From Hexactinellida sp. DTS-2022 (lineage: Eukaryota > Porifera > Hexactinellida), in contig JAPNXP010000014.1 in NCBI GenBank assembly GCA_028753945.1, forward strand, positions 4,526,001 to 4,590,000: DNA of 64,000 nucleotides. The letters run 5' to 3'. Made by a program: the position numbers and the translations under genes. Under the pieces are notes generated by a model. That model did not search any database. It saw nothing but the letters and a program-made list of their open reading frames with translations, and had not been told where the DNA came from. Of the stretch, positions 32,943 through 44,900 are shown in pieces; positions within the stretch are counted from its first letter, which is position 1, and every line of letters begins with the position of its first letter.

Positions 32943-34052
32943 TCAATTAGACCAGATATGCTCCCCACTATATCTGTATTGGATAGAAGACTTCCCTCTG
33001 ATCTTCTTATGAGCAAACTTAAGCCAGATAACAATAGTGATAAATACCATTGGGAACAACCAAATAAAAATGCCGATACACCCAACTATCTTCTCAGTCG
33101 TTTCAATGTATCCTAATATTTTAACAATCTCCAAAACATCATGGTCCGTTAGCAGTAGTAATGCTTCATACTCTGAAAAGAAATTAAAAGGAAAATAACA
33201 TTTACCAAAGAACAGCCCTCTATTTATAAATTGCGTCAGAAATCCAACAAAAGCACTGAATGTTATTAAGAAGAACCCAATACAAACACAGTTCATACTG
33301 TAAGAGAAGAACTTGTATTGTCTCATTTCCATTTCATTTGACCCGTGTTGTGCTAAACGTTCTATTGCTATCTGCAAGAGAGCTTGTTTGAATCTCTTAA
33401 CCTCCAACAAGAACATAATGTAGTAAACAACTAAAGCTGAAATAAAGATAACTTGAGTCAAGTTGATATAATAGACAAAAAATGAAAATATAATGATCAG
33501 CACACCTATTGAAGTTAGAATCAGAATGAACCTCCTAAAATTCATACTAATTGTATCTATATTCTTCATTCTCCCAATCAGGTAATTCATCAAACATACT
33601 CCTAATCCAGCTACAAACATATCCGCTACATGCTCTATTGCTACTAGTTTCTGTAATAACGGATTAGTAAATTCATCTAGTGAAAAGTCCTTCAAGATAG
33701 AGATATTAAAATTAGCACATTGCTCCAATTGTACATGACTACTAACGTTTCCGTGAATTAATGTGGATAACACGTAATTACCTAATAATAACTCAATATA
33801 ACTAGTAATACCACCTGTAATTTCCACAATAGTGATTGCAAACAAGAAAAGGTACTTTCCTATCTCAGTTTGATAATGGTAGCATATTTGCTTACAGAGA
33901 TAAACTGATTCTTCATCTGTTAAGTTCCTAGCTGCACTTCTCTTATACTTTCTTGAGTCTTTGATTCTTATAAGGAATATTATGGCCCAATATACGAATA
34001 TTGGGAAAGAGACAACAATGAATATTGAAGGTAATACGACCAAACTCAACAT
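32943..34052 (-). CDS. Multipass membrane protein, ~7 TM, unassigned family
   Basis: Single-exon frame of 369 residues, not recognised. Hydrophobic helices at about residues 1-29 (LVVLPSIFIVVSFPIFVYWA), 66-90 (YLFLFAITIVEITGGI), 130-155 (DMFVAGLGVCLMNYLIG), 168-190 (ILILTSIGVLIIIFSFFVYY), 193-215 (VIFISALVVYYIMFLL), 250-280 (CVCIGFFLITFSAFVGFL) and 325-352 (GIFIWLFPMVFITIVIWL). The loops between helices 5 and 6 (VKRFKQALLQIAIERLAQHG) and after helix 1 are basic. Seven helices with a short C-terminal tail suggest a receptor-like or channel-like protein. No DRY or NPxxY class-A GPCR motif is visible. A short insect-gustatory-receptor-like topology is one possibility. Start chosen as the first ATG directly before helix 1. 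Confidence 0.65.
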   Translation of the reverse strand: MLSLVVLPSIFIVVSFPIFVYWAIIFLIRIKDSRKYKRSAARNLTDEESVYLCKQICYHYQTEIGKYLFLFAITIVEITGGITSYIELLLGNYVLSTLIHGNVSSHVQLEQCANFNISILKDFSLDEFTNPLLQKLVAIEHVADMFVAGLGVCLMNYLIGRMKNIDTISMNFRRFILILTSIGVLIIIFSFFVYYINLTQVIFISALVVYYIMFLLEVKRFKQALLQIAIERLAQHGSNEMEMRQYKFFSYSMNCVCIGFFLITFSAFVGFLTQFINRGLFFGKCYFPFNFFSEYEALLLLTDHDVLEIVKILGYIETTEKIVGCIGIFIWLFPMVFITIVIWLKFAHKKIRGKSSIQYRYSGEHIWSN

Positions 34053-34059
34053 TTAGATT

Positions 34060-35330
34060 AATGTTATTCTTGTTAGATATAGGTGTATTTATTTGTGAAA
34101 GTTCTCAATCCGATTGAATTTAATATTTGCATATTTTGTTCTTTTACTTTCTCAATGAGGTATTCTAATTAAATTTGGCTATTTTTGCTTTGCTGTAAAA
34201 TCAAATTTATCAGAAAAGCCGCTAAATATGGAACACGATGAAGTTGCTGACATATCACTTTTAAAATTAAATTAATCTAGAAATGAGGTCTTCGCTTTCG
34301 ATGAGAAATACAATGTAGTGTGCTTCTATTTCCGCTCTAGACAGCAGCAATCAAGGTACTAACCTGGTGCCATGGCTACCCGGCAATATAATTTATTGTA
34401 TGCATTCAACTGAACAGAGAGTTATTGTAATCTGAGCTGAGAACTAAATTGAAAGCACTGCCTATACTGTATCATAGATTAATACTTCAGAGGTCATGAA
34501 TAGTGGGTCTCAGTCGCACACTTAACATGGCTGTGTTTACAAGCGGTCAGTAATACATACGTATGCAATGAATTTGTAAGCCAATAATGATGTAAATCGA
34601 TATGAGAATACTACTTTTGATATTGTTATTTCATAGTATGAATTAATTAACTAATTTCTACAATTAAGAAGTACGTGACTACTACGTGTAATTCAATTGT
34701 TAATTTAGGTTCAATAAGGATTCACAATTTATTGTTTGGAATTGAAAAGAAATACAATAAATTCTAAGAATAACTTCATAAGTGGAAATATAAAATTGAA
34801 ATGACTGCCTTTGTAGTTGTTATTCTTTTTCCGTATACTCTTCACAGAACAGTTTGATTAACTAAGAGCTGAGATTGTCAGGATAGGTGTCTCGTGGGTT
34901 GATGTGCACATTGTTCCCACTAAGCCAAGTTAGGGGCCACAATCGGCAGGCCACTTGACCGGCTTAATCGACCGATATATTTCCAACAACGGAAATAAGC
35001 CGGCTGGAGAATAAGACACTTTTTATACAACACAAAATTCAATTTCTGTATCATAAAAATACCACTAAAATTCATGCCTATACTAAACTCACTTACTACC
35101 CGAACCATTACTACATTTTACTCGATTTTGATTACTTCAAGTACATTTTTGAATTGATATTTTGAGCGGCTTTAGAGCTGTTTTGACCGGCTTTAGAGCT
35201 GTTTTGACCGGTCACTAGCAGTCCAAATTGGTATAATGACCGGCCGGTGAAAAGGCTTAGATGAAACCCTGGATGTGCACCTGGGGTAAAGAATGTTGAT
35301 TTATTTAATTGGTAAAATAAACATTCAATA
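34060..35330. other. Intergenic with repeat fragments
   Basis: Upstream of the membrane-protein gene. 34840-34920 and 35270-35290 hold pieces of the palindrome-repeat unit (ACAGAACAGTTTGATTAACT, AGGTGTCTCGTGGGTT, GATGTGCACCTGGGG). Between them 34920-35265 holds words like GACCGGCTTTAGAGC repeated and inverted, probably a nested MITE. No gene. Confidence 0.5.
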
Positions 35331-35332
35331 TA

Positions 35333-35732
35333 CCTTATTATAGGAAATTAACGCGCCATGAAATTAACGCGAATTTCTCCAAATCGCGTTAATTTCCTTC
35401 GCGTTAATTTCATGGAGCGTTAATTTCCATGACCTTAATTTCCTGCTACGTATTTAGCAAAAGTATAATGGATGACAAACTTCCGAGCTACAGATTTTCA
35501 GATGTGCAACTAGTTTGAAAGGGTATACCATGTCTATCAAGTTGATTGGAAGCCTATTTGGGCAGAATAATAGTATTCAATCAGGAGATCAATAATCCTG
35601 AAATTTTAAAAAAAAAATTATTCGCGTTAATTTCATGTATTTGAAAATGTTCAGCTCCAATTCGCGTTAATTTCATGGAGCGTTAATTTCCTTCGCGTTA
35701 ATTACATGGCGCGTTAATTTCCTATAATAAGG
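35333..35732. mobile_element. MITE built of GCGTTAATTTC words
   Basis: 400 bp flanked by TA. The ends CCTTATTATAGGAAATTAAC and GCGCCATG are mirrored exactly at the right. The word GCGTTAATTTC / GAAATTAACGC occurs about nine times in both orientations, clustered at the two ends. Mariner-type target site. Confidence 0.8.
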
Positions 35733-35807
35733 TATGTATGTGTATCGATGGAGAATATAATTCGACACCTTTTAGCAGTTCACGAATTTCAATTTGTCCT
35801 TTGTTTC

Positions 35808-36368
35808 CAGGGGCGGCGCCAAGGGGGTGCAAGGGATGCTACGGCACTTTCTGAAACTCTGCTAGCACCCCAGTGGGGGTGCTCAGAGAATTCAAGGTGT
35901 ATTTAGAATCTATTGTATTCAGTTGAATAGCATGCTAGTTCAGGGTTTTTTTAAGGTTGAGACCTTGATGTAACTCAGCGCGGCCTTGGTGTAACTCAAA
36001 ACTGCAGCGGCCGCGGCCGACCCATAATCGTGGTGTGACTCCAAAAAGTCTTGGTGCAAAATTTACACCAAGATCGGCCTTAAAAAACCCTGTGCTAGTT
36101 ATGCTATAGCATAACTAGTCCACTTCAAAATAGGATTAACATGAATGACTATTTAAATTTAGCAAGTGATTTGTATCTATGTTCACCTTAATATGTTGAA
36201 AGTTTCAAATATTAGATTTGAGTAGCAACCTAAAGTCATTGCTACTTTCCATAAAAGGCCACCGTGATAACTGACATAATACTCAATCAAACATTCTGGC
36301 AGGCTTTAACTGAACAAAATGCTTGCACCCCCTGAAATAAAACAGCACCTCCCGTTGCACCCACTGTT
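35808..36368. mobile_element. Probable hAT-type MITE hosting a nested MITE
   Basis: Left end CAGGGGCGGCGCC, right end GTTGCACCCACTG. The flanking 8-mers TTTGTTTC and TTCGTTTC differ at one base. TIR similarity is weak, so the outer element is less certain than the inner one at 35941-36092. Confidence 0.5.
35941..36092. mobile_element. hAT-type MITE, nested
   Basis: 152 bp. Starts CAGGGTTTTTTTAAGG and ends CCTTAAAAAACCCTG, flanked by the perfect 8-bp duplication TGCTAGTT (35933-35940 and 36093-36100). Confidence 0.9.
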
Positions 36369-36369
36369 C

Positions 36370-36890
36370 GTTTCTGCCATATTTGATATAGTATTTATTC
36401 GATTTCCTCAAATTGTTTCAACTAGTTAAATCTGGGGTTGACTAAATGGTGGAATCTAGTTGAATTACTACATTTTAGTGAAATCGACTTGATATATATC
36501 ATGCTATTTATGTTGTTTTTCAATTATGTATTTAAAATTACGATTAATTAAAATGTTGATAACTATTTATTTGATCAAATTATAACATATTCTTCAATGA
36601 TATATATTATATACAAAAGTAAATGAATATTCGGAATCTTAATGCGTACAGGAAATGCATATAGCAGCATTTTCGCAGCAAAGATCAAACCTGGCCCTGG
36701 GTATTCACATAACTGATGCGTTGGTTTAAAGTATTTGTAAAATTTTTAATTTTTAATATTTTACCAGAGTATAATTGAATAAAAATATTCATATGGTAAT
36801 AAAAAGTAAATCTTATTAATACCAAATTATTAATTATATACTACAAAACAACAACACGTTGTTTAAAGGTTGCTGAACATACAATACAAT
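36370..36890. other. 3' flank of the B3GALT6-like gene
   Basis: AT-rich, no features recognised. Confidence 0.4.
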
Positions 36891-36897
36891 ATCATCT

Positions 36898-37860
36898 TTA
36901 ACACAGCACCTTATTAGTACGCCACAGTTCATGCATATACTTCATATGATTAATTTCCATGTTTCCAATTATCAACATGTCATTGCTACATGCTGAAAGT
37001 TCGAATTCTGGTACAACCTTTTTAGAGTCTAAGCGAACTAGTTCAAGAGAAGATAACCATAGCCCCAGCGTGATGTCATCATGTCTGTATATTCGGAAAT
37101 CCTCTGCATTATTGTGTAGAAACTCGACTAAGTCCCAGCTGGTGACGTAACCTTCTCCTCTCGGGAATGGGAGGTATGTGTCTGGACAGACAAACCAGTC
37201 GGGCTCAGACCATCTGCCTTCAGTCTCCACTGGTAAATCCCACAAAAAACTACCCATAACCATCCCAATATTAGGCACGTCCTCATCCTTGAACCAGTCC
37301 AGCAGATTATCAACTGCTACATAGCTATCGTCGCGCAGTTTTACCAGAAATTCAGATTTAACGTTCTCATACGCCCACACGAATGACTTTAGAACCTTAA
37401 TTGTGATTTCCAATTCAACATCTGTATGGTCTTCTAAAAAGATAATATCATGGGAGGTTTCTTCTTCAGTTCTAAGCTGAGAAATTTCTTCTTCACTTAG
37501 CGAATTTAGTCCAATTACAAATGCGTATTCTAATTCCGGGTGGTTAGCTAGTTCGCTGATCCAGCTATTGCGTAACGTATACCTCATATATAGATTGTCG
37601 GGATAAGACATTATAATGAAGAATATTTTGTAGGGACGATGGTTTAAATATCTGCTCTTTTGACCCATCGGTGTCACAGATGTACTGTAAGCTGAACTTA
37701 GTATTTGTAACAAAGAACCCAAAATTGTGACTGAATTAATGTTTTCTGAACATTCCAGTTCATCGTTTCTCACATTGAAATAGTAATGAAACACATACAC
37801 TTGCTCCAATATCAAACTCATAAATAGACCGAATAACAAGATCTTCCTCCACACTGCCAT
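36898..37860 (-). CDS. B3GALT6: Beta-1,3-galactosyltransferase, B3GALT6-like (GT31)
   Basis: 320 residues, single exon, close to the family's ~330. Type II Golgi protein: short cytosolic tail, membrane anchor at residues ~7-25 (ILLFGLFMSLILEQVYVF), then a lumenal domain. GT31 landmarks: RYTLRNSW (93-100), EDHTDVELEITIKVLKSFVW (143-162), the metal-site region KLRDDSYV (174-181), GSFLW...GRWSEPDW (203-222), YLPFPRGEGYVTS (229-241) and HDDITLGLWL (260-269). The W-C-x-x-YLP-x-x-GxGYV and D-D-x-x-LGxWL pattern is that of B3GALT6, which adds the second galactose of the glycosaminoglycan linker tetrasaccharide. Odd: the usual DDD has R in first place (RDDS), so metal binding may be altered. Start is the only Met upstream of the anchor. 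Another GT31 subfamily is possible but less likely. Confidence 0.8.
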   Translation of the reverse strand: MAVWRKILLFGLFMSLILEQVYVFHYYFNVRNDELECSENINSVTILGSLLQILSSAYSTSVTPMGQKSRYLNHRPYKIFFIIMSYPDNLYMRYTLRNSWISELANHPELEYAFVIGLNSLSEEEISQLRTEEETSHDIIFLEDHTDVELEITIKVLKSFVWAYENVKSEFLVKLRDDSYVAVDNLLDWFKDEDVPNIGMVMGSFLWDLPVETEGRWSEPDWFVCPDTYLPFPRGEGYVTSWDLVEFLHNNAEDFRIYRHDDITLGLWLSSLELVRLDSKKVVPEFELSACSNDMLIIGNMEINHMKYMHELWRTNKVLC

Positions 37861-37869
37861 CAGTTAATA

Positions 37870-39465
37870 AAATTGATACACTACTGGTTTAATTTGTCAA
37901 TTATTCCAGTGATAATTCGTTCTTCAAACGATTAATCCAAAGAAAAGATTATATTGAGCAATTCAACTTATTCAATATATAAATACTTGTAATACAATGG
38001 GCAATATGAAATTTAATCACATTATAACTGTTGAATGCATAGTATTCAACCACTCAACTTTTATGGCTTAGTAAGTATCTGAATGGTATACTATCGAATT
38101 CCCGTAATTTTCCAGATTTCATTAAAGGATAACATAATAGCTACTGATACTATAGTACTACGGCTTGTTAATAACCTGCAATATCCATCCAGGCCATTGA
38201 ATTAATAACTACATTACTACATATCAAATTTAAATACAATAACTCCTGCCATACAAAAAGATTATGTTATAAACAAGATATTTGTAACCATGACTTTATA
38301 ATTAAGAGAGTATATTTGAAAAGTGTGGTCCAAGGTTATTATAGTTAGTAACTTAGTTTTTACAGTTTTCGATTTTCAATTTGACCTTAGTTAGTGCAAT
38401 AATTGGGGTGCTAATAACCTTTGTTTACTAACACTCGAGATCCAATAAAACTGTTCAATCTATTTCTATTGTTCCAACTTGTGTTAAGTATATATTGATT
38501 CAAATTGTGAATTAGAGAGGATTTTAATTTTAGTTTTTCTATACAATCGTTTAAAAACAAATTAATTAAACAATGAAATTTGTTTTGACTAGATTACATT
38601 CACAATGGATATAATGTGAATTTATTTATGCATTAGATTATTTACTATTCAGATTTAATTCTTAGCCAGAGTAAACTTCCAATTCGTCTATTGTTCCGAG
38701 TAGCACGTAACACCATTTTATAAGTGGGTCTCAATCCCTTGAAGTGATGATGACAACGTCAAAATACGTACATATATGGGATTCTAATTTTAGGATTCTG
38801 AGAATTCCAGGGTACTTGTTGGTGTTTAGGGATCTCCCAACATTTCCGGAAAAATTATTAACTCATCACAATTATATTAATATTCAAACCCGAAAAACAG
38901 AGAAATAAAGTGGGTCAGAAGGAAGCTTGCAAGTTGCAACACACCCACTTATCAGTAAATCCGAACACCTTTCTGAAAAGTTTTATCACCTTGAAGCAAA
39001 AGCTAATAAACCATTTCAGAAAAAAATCTAAAATCACAGCTGTGCCGACAACATTTTCGTATGAAGGGGCTGTCAATAATCCACCAAAATACAGCTTATT
39101 ATTAAGTCCCTCTATTATGAAGACAATTTTGGTCCCTTGAATGTTCATTATTATTTATTTATGTCAATTAGAAATTCGTCTCATCATAATTCTACAACTA
39201 CTACCAAAGAATCTAAAACTTATACATAACCAATGGTTGGGATCTTGGGATGGGCTTACGATTCACCAACTTTCAGACAAATCGGTTGATGTTGTGAAAA
39301 GGCTGGATTACTTGACATGGAATTCCCGGATGCACACTCAAAACTGCAAAAAAATAATAATAAAGGGTCGTTAATTTTATTTTTCATCGATCGTGGGTAA
39401 AAACAGTCCTACCATTGAATTGCAAAGAAATATATTTAATTTGACACTACGAACTATAAACATAA
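37870..39465. other. Intergenic with a decayed palindrome-repeat unit
   Basis: 38380-39090 follows the unit order (TTCAACTTGTG, GTTCCGAGTAGCACGTAACA, AGTGATGATGACAACGTC, AACACC) and ends in a half palindrome at 39022-39090 (AAAATCTAAAATCACAGCTG...). No gene; the short frames around 38910-39374 come from this repeat. Confidence 0.55.
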
Positions 39466-39470
39466 ACAAT

Positions 39471-41417
39471 CTAAGTAAACAGCTTAATCGTCCCGTCAGC
39501 TCCCGCGGAGAACAACCACGGCTGTGTGGGATGAAACACGCACTGTAGAACCCCCATGTCTCCCGTGACAGTGTGGCCTCTCAACGTTCTAAGTGGCACC
39601 AACAGAGGGTTCCTATCCAGGTCGGGGTACACCATACCGTGACACACAACGGTAGATCCTTCGTCGCCACATGAGGCGAAGAGCGGGTAGGTAGGGTGGT
39701 ATGCCACGGCACGAACCGCGCCCTTGTGGTGTCTGAGGGTTTTGTATGGCTTGGTGGACAGCTCCAGGTCAAACCACATGACTCTACAGTCCTGGCTGCC
39801 TGCTATTATATTCGTACCTCCGCGATGGATAGTTAAACACGACAACCACTGGACAGGGGGTGACAGACGCTTGACAAGTGCCTGAGCAACCAGATTGTAG
39901 ATAAGAATGTTACGCTGTGTGCAGACAAAGAAGGTTGGGTCTGTAGGGTGGAAAGAAACGCATTGGATCTGACCTTTTGATTTTACAAAAGGAGTTTGTG
40001 ATTGATGCTTCGACAGCTGATGTATGTAGACCGACTTGTGACTGCTGTCGCGCTGTACACTAGCAAAGTAATCTCCTCTTTTGTGCCAGACCACCTGAAT
40101 TATTTCTCTACCAATTTCTACTTTTAACCCACTGTACTCATCACTGCCACTCAGCTCACTCCAGACGGGTCCCTTTCTACCCGCCGCGGGCTCACAACTG
40201 GTGTTCATTAGTGAATCTGTGTCGCTGACCAGCTGCGAGTTCCCTAGCCTGTAGTTAATCAGTAACAGCGATTCTCCGCTCGCAACCAGCAACAACATAT
40301 GAGCTGAGGTGGGGAAGAACTCAATACTGCGCACAGTGTCTTGCAGCTGAATTAGCTTCAAGCAGCGTCCAGTTGACACCTCCCACACCCTCGCGCTACT
40401 GTCGTCACCGCCAGACGCTATTAGCCGACCCATTGGGTGAGCAGACAAGCATCGCACACACCCCTTATGCCCGATGTAACTGAATGCAACTTGTGTGGGG
40501 AACGGCTGTAGGTCCTTAGGCTTAGGCAGTTGTGGTAAGATGTCTCTTGGGTCGAGTTTTGGATTTAGTTTAAGCTTTGACTCTCTAGGACATAAGTATA
40601 GGTCGAGACAACGGGAAAATCTCTCTTGATATATCTTTGGATAAAGCGGGATCTCTCTCATGGATCCATACTGGGTGGTTAGGTATTCGCCTACCTTTTT
40701 ATCTGCTCTGCTCCTCGCGTTCCATTTGTCCTCTTCCTCAGGCGTTGGTAGGTACTCAGGGGGCGGGCGGTAGGACTCTCTGTGGCCTGGGAGACGCAAC
40801 TTAGGCGCTGGAATATGGGGTAATATCTTTTTATTAACTTTCTCTTCACTCGGGGTCTCTGACCAAATCTTGTGAAAGTATGGTTTTTCATCCAGCTCAA
40901 AATCCTTTTTAGGCTTTATCCAACCTTGTCTGATGGCGAATACTAACTTCATCACTTTCTGATGTTCCCATTTTGAAGGAACGAATCTCCTCTTGGGTTC
41001 ATCTGCCCCGACTAAAGGCGTGTCAAACTTTATGGACGTATAATATTCTATGGTAGGGGGGTAGGGGTCAAACTGACTATCTGGATAGTCAGCATTTTGA
41101 ATTCGCTGTACCATATCAATCTCTTTGTCAGAGAGCTGTATATTGGTCCCGGGAAGTTGGGGCATTTTAACTGTGGTCCAAAGACCAGAAGGGTCCTCTA
41201 TGCCCTCTAAGAATTGGTCCAGCTGGTCACCAGATGCAGGCTTCAATACTCGCTTACCCTCTAGGTTATAGCCGATATGTGGGAAGTCCCTGTACCATTC
41301 TGTGGGTATGTCTCCTATGGTGTTTAGGATTCCTTCTTCATCCGATTCAGAAGGTGAATCCTCGATTGAGTCATCACCGTTATTGTACGATGATTCAACC
41401 TTAGAGCTACTTTTCAT
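39471..41417 (-). CDS. BOP1: Ribosome biogenesis protein BOP1 (WD40)
   Basis: 648 residues, single exon; human BOP1 is ~746 and differs mostly in the acidic N-terminus. It starts with an acidic stretch (DSIEDSPSESDEEGI). The BOP1 N-terminal domain follows: TIGDIPTEWYRDFPHIGYNL, LDQFLEGIEDPSGLW, RRFVPSKWEHQKVMKLVFAI, and PAPKLRLPGHRESYRPPPEY. WD40 repeats from about residue 310: GHKGCVRCLSAHPMGRLIAS, then GGDDSSARVWEV; QCVSFHPTDPTFFVC; WLSCLTIHRGGTNIIAGS; HHKGAVRAVAYHPTYPLFAS; and a last blade ending GADGTIKLFT. BOP1 works with PES1 and WDR12 in the PeBoW complex in the nucleolus, for 28S/5.8S rRNA maturation and 60S assembly. The GC content is higher than in the flanks, as expected for a conserved gene. 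First Met used. Confidence 0.95.
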   Translation of the reverse strand: MKSSSKVESSYNNGDDSIEDSPSESDEEGILNTIGDIPTEWYRDFPHIGYNLEGKRVLKPASGDQLDQFLEGIEDPSGLWTTVKMPQLPGTNIQLSDKEIDMVQRIQNADYPDSQFDPYPPTIEYYTSIKFDTPLVGADEPKRRFVPSKWEHQKVMKLVFAIRQGWIKPKKDFELDEKPYFHKIWSETPSEEKVNKKILPHIPAPKLRLPGHRESYRPPPEYLPTPEEEDKWNARSRADKKVGEYLTTQYGSMREIPLYPKIYQERFSRCLDLYLCPRESKLKLNPKLDPRDILPQLPKPKDLQPFPTQVAFSYIGHKGCVRCLSAHPMGRLIASGGDDSSARVWEVSTGRCLKLIQLQDTVRSIEFFPTSAHMLLLVASGESLLLINYRLGNSQLVSDTDSLMNTSCEPAAGRKGPVWSELSGSDEYSGLKVEIGREIIQVVWHKRGDYFASVQRDSSHKSVYIHQLSKHQSQTPFVKSKGQIQCVSFHPTDPTFFVCTQRNILIYNLVAQALVKRLSPPVQWLSCLTIHRGGTNIIAGSQDCRVMWFDLELSTKPYKTLRHHKGAVRAVAYHPTYPLFASCGDEGSTVVCHGMVYPDLDRNPLLVPLRTLRGHTVTGDMGVLQCVFHPTQPWLFSAGADGTIKLFT

Positions 41418-41419
41418 TA

Positions 41420-41985
41420 CACTTTTCTATAGGGCTAAACGAATATACCAAATATTTGAATACGTATATGTTTAATACTCTTGGACAACAATAAGAGTTT
41501 TGTAAAGTTTGAGAAATCGTAAATATAAATTCCTAACTTTTTTGTGCGAATTTAGTGTGTAATTCACTTTGTAACGATGATTAAATCATTGTAACATTAA
41601 CAAAAAACTATTTTCCACTGTATTTTGAGTCTTGAGTTTAAAATAAAACTTAATTAATCATCAAAACGAACGAATATTCGAATATTCGTTCGTTTAGAAT
41701 AAGGTTCGTTCGTTACATTTCGAATATTCTTTACAGCCCTAGTTTGTATTCCCCTATATAGCACTTAAATACAATCCTGACAAACAAACACACGAATAAA
41801 ATCGAGTTAAAAAATATAGATCTACCGACTTCGTATATATAATTGCTCGAGACACGCAAACAAAATAATAAAACGTATTAAAAAATGATACACTCAAGGT
41901 AATAAAAACAATATATGTAAAAAATCCGAGTATAAAGAACAAGCTATCAGTCAGCTGTAAAAGAGTAATCGCAATAAATCGACCA
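41420..41985. other. Intergenic between BOP1 and the NACHT gene
   Basis: 570 bp of AT-rich sequence with a CGAATATTCG-rich stretch (41668-41730: ACGAATATTCGAATATTCGT). It contains the BOP1 5' flank and the NACHT gene 3' end; no defined promoter motif could be assigned. Confidence 0.4.
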
Positions 41986-41987
41986 TC

Positions 41988-44900
41988 CTACTTCACCCAC
42001 ACGAATGTTGTGTGAGGATTAACTGGCAGATGTGGTTGAACAATATAATCTGGAAATGTTTTGCGAACTGTCAATTCCTGGAGCTCAGTCTGTCGTTTGA
42101 GTAATCTGTAGAGGCAATCCGGTTCATCCAAGAAAGTGTCTTCAAGATGAAGTCCGCGAATATTTGTTCTATCACCAAATCCATGAATAAGAGGATCCAT
42201 AGAGTATCGAGTTCTAGTGAGATCAAGGAATTGTACTTCATAGACATCACGCTCTTTCATAAAATTAGCAAACACGGGTATTGTCTCCAAAGAAAAGTCA
42301 CAGGCATGCAAACGGAGCCCAATTGTTCTCTCTGGGATCAATCCCATGTAGTCTTTAATAGTTCTCCTATCCAAGAAGTTACCAGATTCGATTTCCATGT
42401 AAAATCCAGCGAATTTGTTTCTCCTACAACTAGACTTTAGTGTTGTCAGGTAATCTCTGTATTTCCCTTGGATACGATAAAAGTCATCTTCATCTAACTT
42501 GTATCCATTGAACTTAATGTGAATAATCTTAACATAAGCTAGTTTCAAGCTTTCAACCATCAGATTGTAGTCTTCCTTATCCATCCTCATTAGATCCACG
42601 CTGATAGCTTCAAGAGGCGTTTCCACCAAATCCGGGGACGCTAGCACTCTGCAGAAAGACGAGAATTCGATGGGATCCATTTTAATGTTGGGAATTATAA
42701 AATAAAACTGAGTGCCTTCTCCCTGTGCTTCTTGCGCTTCTTTAAAAGCCAGCATGTTAATGTATTTCGTCTCGACTATATAGGGTAGCGCGACTAAATG
42801 CGCTTTTGTGTATTTCGCATATTTCTCTCTCCGGTCTACAGTGAGTGTACGGATGCACCCATCATAGGGCAACCATTTCACCTGATCTTCTTGAAATATG
42901 TGACTAATTAGGAACACAGCTTCTTTGCCTAACAGGCCACACATAAATTTGGCGACCATTCGATACACCTTTAGTTTCTCGCCAGTGAAAAACTTCAGTA
43001 AAGCAGGTCGTTTTTCTTCCTTTGTAATGTTCTCATCGTGGTGCAAATATTCAGAGCTCATATGGTACGCAGTTAAATACTCTTGTATGGTCAAATGTGG
43101 GAAACTGTAATCAGCCTTGGTGTCGGTTAGTTTCTTTCTGGAGGAAGACACCAATAAGCCGAGACCGGGAGGGAGTTCTGCTAGTGCATCTTCCGTAGTT
43201 TGAGTTTCGATCGCTTCTTTCGGAGTTTGTGTTTTAGTCTTTGGACGAGTGTCTCTAGATTCGGTAATTTGGTATTCACGGAACATAATTTTACGATTCT
43301 CTATTCCATCAAAAGCCAGTCTACATATGTCCATGTAATGAGCAAATATGTAAAACGGCAATTCTTCTATTCTGTCGAGATATCTGTTTTCTGCAATTTG
43401 GTTTCTCTTCAACTGTCGCCTAATCAGATACATTATAATTTCCTTGTACGCGTCAGTTAGCGTATTAAGTCCTGCACGCAGGAGGTTCTGACTAGCCCCT
43501 GACTCTTCGATTAGAGATATGAGCAACTCAATGGTTACAGGAATGAGAGACAGAGCATCTAGCTCACGTTGATTACGTAGAATAGTTCTCAGGCGTTCCT
43601 CATAAACTGGTGCTTTCTTCCCAAGACGCTTCTTAATGTACAGATCTCTCTGAGCTTTTGAGAAACCCAGTACCTGAAATATTTTCTCCACCTTAACGTC
43701 GAACTGATACTTTTTCATCATTTCATTGAATGCACCTACACGACTAGTTATCAGCAAGCTGCAGTAAGGGAGAATATCTTTCCTTAGAATTTTGTATAAC
43801 AGAGATTGATCGAAAAATTCCATAGGAAATTCATCCAACCCATCTATGATGAGTAATAGATTTTTTCCATTAGTATCCATTATATCTGCTTTTATAGCTT
43901 TCCAGTTTTCATAGCCCTCAATAGCAGCTTCGATAAACTTCTCAAGTCTTGTTTGTAAATCCAAATTACTTTTTGGATGTTCAAGAAGTTGCCATTGAGT
44001 ATTACGACAAGTCATTAAGAGAGCCCAACGGTTAGGAAGTTCTTTATCAATATACATATGAATAATTTTCCTGCAGTAAATAGATTTACCAGTGCCTGGA
44101 TTACCAATCAACACGACACGCTTTGTTTCTCTAAACCGGAGTCTCTCAATTAGCTTTGCTCCTTTGTTCGCATGTTTGGAATCGTATTTCTCGAGGTACG
44201 GTCCACTGCGTTTTACACAGTTTTCTAACTCAAGCTGTCCGCTCTCTTCGTGAGTGGTAATCTTGTCTACGTCATCAGTAATCATTAGTTCCACATATAA
44301 ATCGCGAAATGAAGCACTTGCGCTCTCTGAGGTAAGAATTGGCATGTCTATGTTCTTAGCAAGCAAAAAGTTTTTCAATTCCAAAATTAAGTTTAAAAGT
44401 TCAACATTGATTGATTCAAGATATATGAATAGCTGGTCTTGAAAATCTTGTATGCTTAATTTGCAAATAGTGCTTTGAAATGTTGCCACCACAGCAGACA
44501 GCTCATCCTTATTAATATCTTCTAAAATAGACACTAATTCACTAAGATCTCTGGATAAGTCTTGACTTCTGTACATCTCCTTGATAACTAATTCGAATGT
44601 TAAATCATCTGCGCTTGCGAGTAATTTTGAAAGGTCTATTTCGTTCAAATTTTTCCTTAATGTCATCAATAGATTATTAACTGTTTTTTCCTCAGTGAAG
44701 TCTTTAAGATAATCTACTGTAGTATTTTGTAGGTTCCATCCTAATTCTTCAGCTAAAGCTTCTAATCTTGAGGCTAATTCTGGTGCATTCAACTTTATGC
44801 AATGTTCGGCAAGTTTGAGTGGGTGAATTTTAATGTCCTTAAGAGCCGTCCCCAAAAAGACTGTACCGTTTTTTATTTTCTTAACTATTTCTTGAGGAAA

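Noticed and set aside
38910-39374. Two adjacent 76-77-codon frames
   Set aside because: They overlie a decayed palindrome-repeat unit; no protein similarity recognised.
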